From positions 3,414,510 through 3,478,509 of the forward strand of contig NZ_JBDFMH010000001.1 in assembly GCF_047238125.1 (NCBI RefSeq): a stretch of DNA of 64,000 nucleotides. Direction: 5' to 3'. The stretch is from JBDFMH01 sp047238125 (lineage in GTDB: Bacteria > Pseudomonadota > Alphaproteobacteria > Sphingomonadales > Sphingomonadaceae). This document shows, one piece after another, positions 33,233-41,512 of the stretch; within the stretch, counting starts at the first letter, position 1, and every line of letters starts with the position of its first letter. The notes below the pieces were generated by a model. It ran no database searches, was not told the origin of the DNA, and saw only the letters and a list, made by a program, of their open reading frames with translations. The position numbers and the translations under genes are program-made.

Positions 33233-35362
33233 TTATCGCATTGGATCTTTCGCGCGGTCACCGCCGAGTTCCCTCTCCAGATAGATCGTCACCATCGCCG
33301 CGCGTCGGGCGTCCTCGATCCGGTCCGCCCCGGCCGCATGGCCACCCTCGATCGCCTCCGAATAATAGAAGTCCTGGCCGAGCTCCGCCAGCCGTGCCGC
33401 GAACTTGCGGGCATGGCCGGGATGGACACGATCATCCTTGGTGGATGTGTAGATGAATGGGGCGGGATAGCGCACGCCCGCCTTCAAATTTTGGTAGGGC
33501 GAATAGCGCGCGATGAAAGCCCAGTCCGCCGGCACGTCGGGATCGCCATATTCGCCCATCCACGACGCGCCAGCCAGCAAGTGGGAATAGCGTTTCATGT
33601 CGATCAGCGGTGATCCCATCACGATCGCGCCGTAGAGATCGGGGCGCTGTTCCATCAGCACGCCGACCAGCAGTCCGCCGTTCGAGCGGCCGGATGCCGC
33701 CATCCTGCCCTTGGCGCTGACGCCGGTGCGCACGAGGTCTTCGGCAACCGCGTGAAAATCGTCATAGGCGTTCTGCCGCTTCTCACGCAGCGCCGCCTGA
33801 TGCCAGGCCGGGCCATATTCGCCGCCGCCGCGGATGTTGGCCAGCACATAGGCATTGCCGCCTTCCGCCCAGAACAGCGCGGCCGGGCCGCTGCGATAGG
33901 GCTGCTCGGTCAGGTAGGTCGGCGTCTGCGCCGCCTGGAAGCCGCCATAGGCATGGATCAGCGCAGGCGCCGGGCCGGTCTGTCCCTTCCGGCGCACCAG
34001 GAAATAGGGGATGCGGGTACCGTCCTTCGAGGTTGCGAAGCGCTGCGTCACCTCGAACGCGCTGGCATCGAACCGCGCCGGCAGCGACTGGACCGCGATC
34101 GGGCCGGCCCCCGGGCGCACCGCATAGAGCGTCGGCGGGGTCAGCATCGCCTCGACCGTTGCGAAAGCGAGATCCTCCTGGCCTGACGTCGCATCCAGCC
34201 GCACCGTCGCATTTGCCGGCAGCGGACTCGCCGTCTGCGCCCAGCGGCCGTCCGCACCCGCACGCAGCGCGACGAGCTTGCCCGAGACATCGTCGAGCAG
34301 CTTGACCCAGAGAACCGACTTGCCGGCCGCCACCTGCTCGATCGACTGCGTCTTGCCCGGCACCATGATGTCGCGGATCGCCACCGGTTTCCCCGCCACA
34401 AGATCCGGGATCGAATAGCCGACCAGCGCGCCTGCCTTGTGACCCTGCCAATCCTTGTCCAGCTTGGCGACGAGCAGTCCGTCGATCACGTCTTCCACCT
34501 CCGCCTCCTGCGGCAGCGGCGACGCGACAAGCCGGCCGTCGGGCGCAATATGGCGGACCTCGGTGCGATAGAAATCGATCCCGCGCATCACCATCGGCCA
34601 GCTGGTGGTGGCATCGGTGATCACGGTCGGTGACAGGCGGACGTCGCCGGTCGCAGCCTCCGCGATGGTGGATGCCGATGCCAGCGGCGTGCCGCGCCGC
34701 CACCGCTTCACGATCCGCGGATAGCCCGATGTGGTGAGGCTGCCAGCCCCGAAGTCGGTCGCCACCAGCAGCGCATCGCCACCGGCCCACGCGACGTTGC
34801 CCTTGGCGGCGGGCAGCGTGAAACCGCCCTCGACGAACCGGGCGGATGCAATGTCGAACTCACGCTTCTCCGCCGCATCGCCGCCGCCGTCGGACAGGCT
34901 GACGATGCAGCGCGCATAATCGGGCGCGCGGCAGACAGCGCCGCCCCAGACCCAGCTGCGCGTCTCCGCCTTGCCCAAAGCATCGACGTCGATCAGCGTG
35001 CGCCACTGTGGCTTGCCGGCCGCGAAGCTGGCGATAGGCGCGATCCGCCACAGCCCACGCGGGTTGGCCTTGTCGCGCCACAGGTTCAGCACATTGCCGC
35101 CGATCACGGTGGTAGGCGTGGCGATCTGCCGATCGTCCTGCAGCAGATCGAGCGCGCGGCGGCGATAGGCTTCGTATCGCGGCGTACCTTCCAACCGCTT
35201 GTCCGCGCTGGCATTCCATTGCTTGACCTGCGCGATCGCCTTCGCGCCCTCAACATCCTCCAGCCACAGATAGGGATCGGCCGCCTCCGGGGCGGCGGCC
35301 GCCAGCAGCAGTCCGGCGGCCAGCGTAGCGAGGATCGAGGGTGCGGCGTGGCGCAGCGTCAT
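33233..35362 (-). CDS. Prolyl oligopeptidase family serine peptidase (S9A)
   Basis: A 709-residue secreted peptidase. It has a signal peptide (LATLAAGLLLAAAAPEAAD), the S9A N-terminal motif DPYLWLEDVEG, a seven-bladed propeller domain, and a C-terminal alpha/beta hydrolase with nucleophile Ser in GRSNGG (about 557), Asp in TSTKDDRVHPGHARKF and His in EGGHAAG. Family members cleave after proline in short peptides. It is likely periplasmic. It lies downstream of katG on the same strand in window coordinates, but upstream in transcription and separated by 133 bases, so a separate unit is expected. Confidence 0.92.
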   Translation of the reverse strand: MTLRHAAPSILATLAAGLLLAAAAPEAADPYLWLEDVEGAKAIAQVKQWNASADKRLEGTPRYEAYRRRALDLLQDDRQIATPTTVIGGNVLNLWRDKANPRGLWRIAPIASFAAGKPQWRTLIDVDALGKAETRSWVWGGAVCRAPDYARCIVSLSDGGGDAAEKREFDIASARFVEGGFTLPAAKGNVAWAGGDALLVATDFGAGSLTTSGYPRIVKRWRRGTPLASASTIAEAATGDVRLSPTVITDATTSWPMVMRGIDFYRTEVRHIAPDGRLVASPLPQEAEVEDVIDGLLVAKLDKDWQGHKAGALVGYSIPDLVAGKPVAIRDIMVPGKTQSIEQVAAGKSVLWVKLLDDVSGKLVALRAGADGRWAQTASPLPANATVRLDATSGQEDLAFATVEAMLTPPTLYAVRPGAGPIAVQSLPARFDASAFEVTQRFATSKDGTRIPYFLVRRKGQTGPAPALIHAYGGFQAAQTPTYLTEQPYRSGPAALFWAEGGNAYVLANIRGGGEYGPAWHQAALREKRQNAYDDFHAVAEDLVRTGVSAKGRMAASGRSNGGLLVGVLMEQRPDLYGAIVMGSPLIDMKRYSHLLAGASWMGEYGDPDVPADWAFIARYSPYQNLKAGVRYPAPFIYTSTKDDRVHPGHARKFAARLAELGQDFYYSEAIEGGHAAGADRIEDARRAAMVTIYLERELGGDRAKDPMR

Positions 35363-35553
35363 GCGGTGTCCTTTGTCGGAAGAGCGGCGCGAATACAGGG
35401 ATATTGCCGGCGCGGGTCAAGCGCCGGCGGAACGGATTTGCCACGACATTGAGCCAACTTTGCCCGCCGCGGGGTTAGGGAAGGACCTTTTTTGTGACGG
35501 TGTGAGCAGAGATCGTGCGGCACCGATGTGGCACCCGAGGCGGTGATGCTCGG

Positions 35554-36597
35554 TCAGCCGTCGGGCGCGAACGGGCCGATTACTTCGGGGCCGGCGATCA
35601 GGTAGAACATCTCTTGGGCGGGCCTGCCGGCGTTGAGCGCCATCGACAGGTTGATTGCAAAGCTTGCCCCGCCCGCGGCATCGGGCACCAGCACGATGCG
35701 CTGCTTGTGGGCGGTGAAATCGTCGCGTCGCAGCATCAGCAGGGTGACTGGCAGCGCGCGGCTTCCCGCCGGTCCGTTGACGCGGCCGATCGCCACCAAC
35801 ACGCCGCGATCGCTGCGCTGGACGACCATCGAAGCCGGGGCAGACGAGGGCGGTGCGGCGAGATCACCGGTCGGGTTCGGCATCAGCCAGGCGGCGGCGG
35901 TCGCCGGCTCGGCCGGATAGGCGCGCGGCTCGCCTGAGATCGCGGTACGCACGGTCGGCGATTTCCAGTCGAAGTACAGCGCAGTGGTGGCCAGCAACCG
36001 CGCGCCTTCGCGCGCCTTGCCGAGCGGCAGTTCGAGCAGCGACACCTTCGGAAAGGCGGCCGATTCCCACGGCTCCGCCGGTTCGGGGCCGAACCGCGAG
36101 CGGCCGGACGGCATCACCGGCTTGCCCGATACGAACGGGAAGTGGAACGCCACGTCGCCGGTGACGAGATCCGAGATCGCCACGATCATGTTGAGCTGGG
36201 GCTGCACGTCCCACCGACGGTGCTTGTTCACTCGGCTGGCGAGGAGGACAGGCAGTGTATCGCTGCGCCGTGGATCGAGCCGGGCGGGCGCCGCCACCGA
36301 CAGGAGCGGCTTCTGGATCGATGCGAGCGCCATTTCGAGCTCGTCGAGCTGGTCCTCTCCCAAATGTTCGAAATCGGCATCGGCAAAGGCAGGCAGCGGC
36401 GCCGGTTCGGGACGAGTGGCCATCATGGTTCTCCCGGCAGGGGACAGGGCAGGGGCAGGCGATGTTGCGACCGGTGCTGGTGGTGGCGGCGGTGGCGGCG
36501 CAGCCTGGCTTCCGCCATCGCAGCCTGCAGCGCCCGCACCCAGCGCCAGCAGCGCACCCAGCGCAAGGCCGATGCCTGCGCGTGCGGCGCGGATCAT
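35554..36597 (-). CDS. Putative lipoprotein, third gene of the effector-like operon
   Basis: A 347-residue exported protein. Its N-terminus (MIRAARAGIGLALGALLALG, then AGAAGC) resembles a lipoprotein signal with a weak lipobox ending at Cys about 25, followed by a polyproline linker (about 33-45). The body is mixed alpha/beta with MIVAISDLVTGDVAFHFPF and no recognised catalytic motif. The start at 36597 overlaps the stop of the 1014-residue protein gene (ATGA); this decides it over a 14-codon longer form. Because it is tightly coupled to a putative protease gene and exported, a protective (immunity) or accessory role is conceivable, but this is inference. Confidence 0.7.
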   Translation of the reverse strand: MIRAARAGIGLALGALLALGAGAAGCDGGSQAAPPPPPPPAPVATSPAPALSPAGRTMMATRPEPAPLPAFADADFEHLGEDQLDELEMALASIQKPLLSVAAPARLDPRRSDTLPVLLASRVNKHRRWDVQPQLNMIVAISDLVTGDVAFHFPFVSGKPVMPSGRSRFGPEPAEPWESAAFPKVSLLELPLGKAREGARLLATTALYFDWKSPTVRTAISGEPRAYPAEPATAAAWLMPNPTGDLAAPPSSAPASMVVQRSDRGVLVAIGRVNGPAGSRALPVTLLMLRRDDFTAHKQRIVLVPDAAGGASFAINLSMALNAGRPAQEMFYLIAGPEVIGPFAPDG

Positions 36598-39500
36598 TGG
36601 ACGTCGGACATTTCTTCGATCACCATGAAGCCATGGCACACTTCGCAGAAGCGGTGGATGCCGTCCGCGTCCGATTGCACCACCGGATCCATCACGCAGT
36701 TGCGCAGCTCGCCCGCCTCATGGTGGAAGCAGTGCCAGCCTTGCCCCAGCTGCGAATTGGGATGGGTCGGGCCTTGTGGCAGCTGATTGCCGGGATTGAT
36801 GACCTGGCGGAAGGCGTGGCCGCATTCGTGCACGATCGTATCGTTGAACTGGCGATCTGCCTGGCGGATGGTGATGATGCGCTGATTCTGCGATTCCCCG
36901 GCATAGGGGCCGGCGGCGCACTGAAGGTTCAGCGTGATCGTGATGTAATGCTGGTTGGTGATTAGCGATCCGCTGCCGGTGTCGGTCGGATCGTTGACCG
37001 ACACGTCGAACACCGATGTCCGGTTGGGATCGACGAAGACATGGCTTTCGCGCACCTTGCCGCGCTTGGCCAGTGTCCACTGCGCGGCCGCGTGATCATA
37101 TTTGAACAGTTCGTAGCTGCCGGAACGGAATAGCGGTTTGCCGTTGATCGCCGGGCTGGACAGGCAGTGCGTGGTGCGTTCGGTTATCGGGAACGCACCG
37201 GCCAGCCGATTGGCGAGCACTACGGTCACCCGTTCGTCGCGGCCGTTGAGATCCCACTGCGCATCGCCGATCGCAACCGGCAGGGTCAGCGCAGCTGGCT
37301 TGTATCGGGTGTAGAACTTGTCCTTGTTGAGGTTGCTGATCATCGTCTGCATGCCGTTGCCAGCGCCTTCGTTGATCATATAGCCCACGAACCGCGAATT
37401 GGGGATGCGCCGCATGTCCGCGTCGCTCAGGTCAAGCTGAGGCTTGGTGATCATGGTCGCGCGGACCGCATCGAAATTGGCAGTGGCGGCGGCCGTGCTC
37501 AGCGCCGGCGAGCCTGCCGCCTGGATCAGCTGGATCCAAAATTTGCGCCGTACCTCGACCGTGTTGAACTGCGGCGGCTCCTGCGCGTGCAGCGCATCGC
37601 CCGCCTCGTGTTGGCCCTGCTGCGGATCCTGGCTGATATAGATGCCGATCTTCGCCTTATCCCCGCCGTAGCGCGCAGTGACGAGCTTGCACTTGGCGCT
37701 GCCATGGTTGGTGATGGCAGTGCGATGCTTGTCCGCGCCCCGCGTCAGCGTGTCGAACCAGTCGAACTTTATCGCCTGCGCCTTCGTCCAGCTACCGTCG
37801 ATCCGCGGCCACATCTCATCCAGGTCGACGCCGTTGTTGGTCTTGCGGTTGGCGGCATCGGCCACCCAGCGGAAATAGAGTTTGAGCCCGCTCAGCGGCG
37901 GATGGATCTTGGCCTCCACCTCGACCTCGCGGCCCGCGCCGCCCTTCTTCAGGTTGGTCCACATCGTGTATTTCTTCGATCCGGCAGCGGCGCCGTCATC
38001 CTCCAGCCGCTCCGCGATCGGCGTCAGGTCCGCGGAGACGACCTCGATCACGGTGAAGCGGCCGAAATCGCCATAATGTTTGGGTATCTTAGGAATGGGC
38101 GGCGGATCGGTGCGGTCCATGCCCACCTCCAGCCCGCAATCGGACCAGTCCGATCCGGCGCTGGCGCCTTCGACCCAATAGGTCTTGGGGGCCGCTTTCA
38201 GCGCCGGCACGCCGATCTGCAGCGGCAGCGCGACCTCATTGCCGCCCTTTTCAGCATCGAACAGTTTCAGGATGCGCGATCCGCCGCCCGATGCGCGTCG
38301 GAACTGGTCGATCACGATCATGTGCGCATCGCTGCCGGCCGGCCAATCGCCCGCCTCGAGCTTCAACACCTCTACTTTCGCGCGCGAAGCATGCGCCGCG
38401 CGCTGCACACTCAGCAGGCGGCGACCGGCGACCTTGTCGGCATCGGTCATCACCTGCTGCACCAGCCCGGCATCGTCGTGCGGGCGCTTGGCGGGCTTGG
38501 TGGCGGCATCGTCATAATGGCTGAGCTTCATGGCCAGCCTGGCGACGCCGAATGTCTCGGTCGCAGGCGGGCCCGCCTCCACCATTGGATCGGTCGAGGG
38601 TGACAGCGTCAGGGTCATGTCGATCACGCCCTGGGTCAGCCCGCGAGCCCATAGCTTCACGCCGGCGCGTAGCTGATCGGCAGTGAATTTCAGGTTCGTC
38701 GCCAGTGTCCGGCAGGTCGGATCAAGGAACAGGCGCGACTTGCCCCCGGGCTGGAAGGTGCCGTGCCCGGTGTAGCGCGGATCGTGATTGTCGAGCCCCA
38801 GCTCGATGCGGGTCGGATCGGGCTCCAGCTTCGGCTCGCCAGGGCGCTGGAAGGTGTAGAGCGCCTGATCGAGCATCGCGACCTTGTATTCGGTCTTGAT
38901 GGTGGGGCGTACCACGCCCACGTCCTCGATCGTGACGCTGTGGCTGACCGCGGCGTCGACAATGATCCGATCGTCACGCGCATCGCTCAACGCCAGCGTG
39001 AAGGTGGCGCTCGCCCCGTCGCGATCGGCGGGGCGGACATAAAGATCCATCCCGGCCAGCAGCTTGGACACCGGATAGGTCAGCGGCCCGGCTACCGGAT
39101 TGGTGAAGCCCGGATCGGTGAACAGATCGCATCCGCCCGGGGCGGGCGTAAGCGTGCCGGTGCCATCCAGCGTGTAGCCCAGGTTCTGCCAGGTCCGTTC
39201 GACCTTCAGCGTAATCTTGCCGTTCTCGCTCTTGGGGATGTCGGCGCGGCGGCGTTTCAGGCGATCCACCCCGCTGATCCGCGGCGTCACCTTCTCCTTC
39301 AGCCGATAGGGGCAGGTCTGCACCGGGCTGGCGACGCTGTTGGCCGGTAGCGTCGCCTGCGCGCGTTGCAGCGCATCCAGCACCGGCTTGTTCGGAACGG
39401 CCGGCTTCCACGCGGGCTTGGGTGGAACGGGCGGGGGCGGATCGGACCACGCAGACGGCTCGGCGGATTGCCAGGGGGTGGTCTGTGGCTTTGGCGGCAC

Positions 39501-39638
39501 CGGTGGCGGGGCATCGGACCAGGCAGTTGGTTCGGCCGACCGCCAAGGTGTCGTCGCCGGCTGTGCGGGCGCCGCGGGCGGCTGGCCCGGGCGATTGCCG
39601 CGCACCCAGCCGCCGCCGCTGCCGCCACCGCCGCTCAT
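36594..39638 (-). CDS. Large Pro-rich multidomain protein with C-terminal HECGH putative metallopeptidase
   Basis: A 1014-residue protein with no signal peptide or membrane helix. The order is a Gly-rich start (SGGGGSGGGW), a Pro-rich linker with two copies of a 24-residue unit (29-75), and two related beta-rich domains (GTGTL...DLFTDPGF...MDLYVRPADRDG near 165-235 and GHGTF...RLFLDPTC...VKLWARGLTQG near 295-360). A long middle region follows, then a C-terminal domain with HECGH at 937-941 and further His/Cys (GWHCFHH, CEVCHG), fitting a zinc metallopeptidase. The layout recalls large signal-less proteins linked to type VI-like secretion, from memory only. It overlaps both neighbours by four bases. 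Confidence 0.75.
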   Translation of the reverse strand: MSGGGGSGGGWVRGNRPGQPPAAPAQPATTPWRSAEPTAWSDAPPPVPPKPQTTPWQSAEPSAWSDPPPPVPPKPAWKPAVPNKPVLDALQRAQATLPANSVASPVQTCPYRLKEKVTPRISGVDRLKRRRADIPKSENGKITLKVERTWQNLGYTLDGTGTLTPAPGGCDLFTDPGFTNPVAGPLTYPVSKLLAGMDLYVRPADRDGASATFTLALSDARDDRIIVDAAVSHSVTIEDVGVVRPTIKTEYKVAMLDQALYTFQRPGEPKLEPDPTRIELGLDNHDPRYTGHGTFQPGGKSRLFLDPTCRTLATNLKFTADQLRAGVKLWARGLTQGVIDMTLTLSPSTDPMVEAGPPATETFGVARLAMKLSHYDDAATKPAKRPHDDAGLVQQVMTDADKVAGRRLLSVQRAAHASRAKVEVLKLEAGDWPAGSDAHMIVIDQFRRASGGGSRILKLFDAEKGGNEVALPLQIGVPALKAAPKTYWVEGASAGSDWSDCGLEVGMDRTDPPPIPKIPKHYGDFGRFTVIEVVSADLTPIAERLEDDGAAAGSKKYTMWTNLKKGGAGREVEVEAKIHPPLSGLKLYFRWVADAANRKTNNGVDLDEMWPRIDGSWTKAQAIKFDWFDTLTRGADKHRTAITNHGSAKCKLVTARYGGDKAKIGIYISQDPQQGQHEAGDALHAQEPPQFNTVEVRRKFWIQLIQAAGSPALSTAAATANFDAVRATMITKPQLDLSDADMRRIPNSRFVGYMINEGAGNGMQTMISNLNKDKFYTRYKPAALTLPVAIGDAQWDLNGRDERVTVVLANRLAGAFPITERTTHCLSSPAINGKPLFRSGSYELFKYDHAAAQWTLAKRGKVRESHVFVDPNRTSVFDVSVNDPTDTGSGSLITNQHYITITLNLQCAAGPYAGESQNQRIITIRQADRQFNDTIVHECGHAFRQVINPGNQLPQGPTHPNSQLGQGWHCFHHEAGELRNCVMDPVVQSDADGIHRFCEVCHGFMVIEEMSDVQ
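39414..39554 (-). repeat. Tandem repeat encoding a Pro-rich linker
   Basis: Two near-identical units of about 72 bases encode TTPW[RQ]SAEP[TS]AWSD then [AP]PPPVPPKP in the N-terminal linker of the large putative metallopeptidase. The units differ at about three residues. It probably arose by slipped duplication and forms an extended, protein-binding spacer. Confidence 0.8.
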
Positions 39639-39991
39639 CTGCCGCGTTCCTCGGCCGCGATCATGTGATCGGCCATCCACCGCATCTTCACACGGCCATC
39701 GACGTCGAGCGCCAATAGTTGTTGGAGCCGGGCCTGTTCGGGGGTGGCCGCAAAATCCGGGCCGTAGAGCAGCGTCAGCGTGAGATAGAGGCCGACCGAC
39801 TGTTCATCTTCCATCCCATGGCGGGCCGCGGCGGCCATGCCCTGTTCGACGAAGGCGTGCAGCCCCGCCGGGCCGAGTGCGCTGGTCTCCTGCGGATGCC
39901 CGTCGGTCAGGAATTGCCCGAGCCGCGCAATCAGGCGGTCCCGATAGCCGATCGACACCGCCGCCATCTGCGCTTCGGAGACGGTCAGCAC
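39635..39991 (-). CDS. Small helical protein, first gene of the effector-like operon
   Basis: A 118-residue helical protein with the GTG at 39991 as start: AGGAAGGGG lies seven bases before it. An ATG at 40054 would add 21 residues lacking that site. Sequence landmarks are SEAQMAAVSIGYRDRLIARL, ALGPAGLHAFVEQGMAAA, EDEQSVGLYLTLTLLYGPDF and a C-terminal basic helix. Short proteins of this pattern often precede large secreted or effector-like proteins in Proteobacteria, as I recall, perhaps as chaperone or adaptor. The stop overlaps the next start (ATGA), so it is co-translated with the large protein. Confidence 0.7.
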   Translation of the reverse strand: MLTVSEAQMAAVSIGYRDRLIARLGQFLTDGHPQETSALGPAGLHAFVEQGMAAAARHGMEDEQSVGLYLTLTLLYGPDFAATPEQARLQQLLALDVDGRVKMRWMADHMIAAEERGR

Positions 39992-40126
39992 GCTCGATCC
40001 CCTTCCTGCCCGGGCCGACGGAACCGGGAGCATAGCCCGTAAAGCCGCAATCATGCCAGACCCTAGCCAAAGTTCTCTTGGGCGAAGTGATCGTCGGCAC
40101 AGCCGTTACGACCGAACCGGATCCGG

Positions 40127-41239
40127 CTAGAAAGTAGAGTGCAGCAGCGGTGCGAGACGAATCACGAGATCGACTTCGCGCCGCACGCCGATCTTAGCAA
40201 AGATCGTCTTCAGCTGGGTGCGTACCGTTTGCACGGACACGCCGCGCGCCGCCGCGATGCTCTCGCGATCGTCGCCAGCCGCCAGCCGCAGTACGATATC
40301 GGCCTCGGCACGCGACAGGCCGTGCGCGTCTCGCAACAGATCGAACCGTGCCGCATGCAATCGCCCGCTGCCGCGCAGCACCAGCAGCAGGCTCGGCCGA
40401 TAACCCAGGCTCCAGGGCTGGCGCGGCAACCGGCTGACATCGACGACCAGCATCTCGTCGTCGGGGCCGCCACGCAGCAGCAGGCTGGTCATCGGCTGAT
40501 CGCCCGTATCCAGCATGCGTCGGACCGCGTGATCCAGGGCCACGCCATCGGCGCGCGGCGCGGCCGCCAGCCGATCATCCGCGATTCGCAGCCGCCCGCA
40601 TGACAGCAGCCGCTGCGCAGCCGGCGTGTAGGCGGCGACACGGCCCAGCCCATCGAGCACGAATACGGCAGCGTCCAGCGTTTCGAAGGCCCCCGCGACC
40701 AGCGCCGCACCGCGATGTTCCAATGCGGATTGGATCCGCACCGCCGCCCGGGCATGGCCCGCGATTCCCGCGAACATCCGGCGCTGTTCCGGGGTGGTCC
40801 GCCCGTCGCTCGCGGTGCGCAGCACGGCCAAGCCGATCAGGCCGTGGCGGTCGACCTGAAGCGCCGACTGGCAACCGAACGGGATGTCGTTGTCACGCGC
40901 GAAATCGGCATAGATGTCGCCATGGATGTCCGGCATGACGCGGTCATAATCATCCTCGTGCACCACTTCCATGACGGCCGCACGCTGCGAGGCGGCCACC
41001 CGCGGATTGACCGCAGGGCTGCCGCCATCGATCTCCACGAATTCGCGCAACGCCTTTTCGGGAAAGCCGGTGACCCAGTTGAACGGGATATTGGCCGAAC
41101 CACCGATGCCGACGAGCTGCGCGCGGTTCGATCCCGTAGCATCGGCCAGCGCCTGCAGTGCGGGCATCCACAACGCATCGTCCAGCGCCGCGGCCGCGAA
41201 AGCATCGCCAACCGCTGCCAGCACGATTTCGTTACGCAT
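40127..41239 (-). CDS. LuxR family transcriptional regulator
   Basis: A 370-residue regulator. The C-terminal LuxR/GerE helix-turn-helix spans about 305-365 (GLSRAEADIVLRLAAGDDRE, SVQTVRTQLKTIFAKIGV). The large N-terminal part (about 1-290) has PAS/GAF-like character, with a segment (AGAFETLDAAVFVLDGLGRV) typical of PAS sensors. No phospho-acceptor receiver domain is seen. The start at 41239 is chosen because the long upstream extension overlaps the divergent transporter gene. It is upstream in coordinates of the three-gene operon only by 136 bases and on the same strand, so it might control that operon, or the divergent APC gene. Confidence 0.88.
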   Translation of the reverse strand: MRNEIVLAAVGDAFAAAALDDALWMPALQALADATGSNRAQLVGIGGSANIPFNWVTGFPEKALREFVEIDGGSPAVNPRVAASQRAAVMEVVHEDDYDRVMPDIHGDIYADFARDNDIPFGCQSALQVDRHGLIGLAVLRTASDGRTTPEQRRMFAGIAGHARAAVRIQSALEHRGAALVAGAFETLDAAVFVLDGLGRVAAYTPAAQRLLSCGRLRIADDRLAAAPRADGVALDHAVRRMLDTGDQPMTSLLLRGGPDDEMLVVDVSRLPRQPWSLGYRPSLLLVLRGSGRLHAARFDLLRDAHGLSRAEADIVLRLAAGDDRESIAAARGVSVQTVRTQLKTIFAKIGVRREVDLVIRLAPLLHSTF

Positions 41240-41397
41240 CACGACCACGAAAGGCGACCCATGACGAAGCGCTAGAAAAGAAACAGTGCAACCGCAACTA
41301 AATGCATGTCCCGACTTCGCACACTTGCCGATACTTACCGCAAACGGGGGATGTGCGGTTCGGTTCGAATCGATAGGCGCGTGTTGCGACCCACACT

Positions 41398-41432
41398 GGG
41401 CGGCGGCGGCACCGTTCGCCGCCGCCCTTTTT
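41398..41432 (+). terminator. Orphan intrinsic terminator in the leader of the APC transporter
   Basis: A perfect 11-bp GC stem (41398-41408 with 41417-41427), an 8-base loop and five T residues make a textbook rho-independent terminator pointing rightward. No coding sequence on the plus strand precedes it: the LuxR gene reads away, so any transcript ending here starts between about 41240 and 41390. It ends 80 bases before the transporter ATG, as an attenuator or a small-RNA terminator would. Confidence 0.8.
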
Positions 41433-41512
41433 GCACCACCACCACGGCTCGGCGATGGACCTGCCGAGCAATCTGCGGCACCCATCGCGCAACGAAGATG
41501 CGAGGGGCAGTT

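Noticed and set aside
37167..38603. A 478-residue plus-strand open frame within the large putative metallopeptidase gene
   Set aside because: His/Gln/Arg-rich without motif; the minus-strand frame has structured domains and coupled neighbours.
41362..41371. GGTTCGAATC, like a tRNA T-loop, in the APC leader
   Set aside because: The flanks do not pair as a T-stem and no acceptor or anticodon arm is present on either strand.
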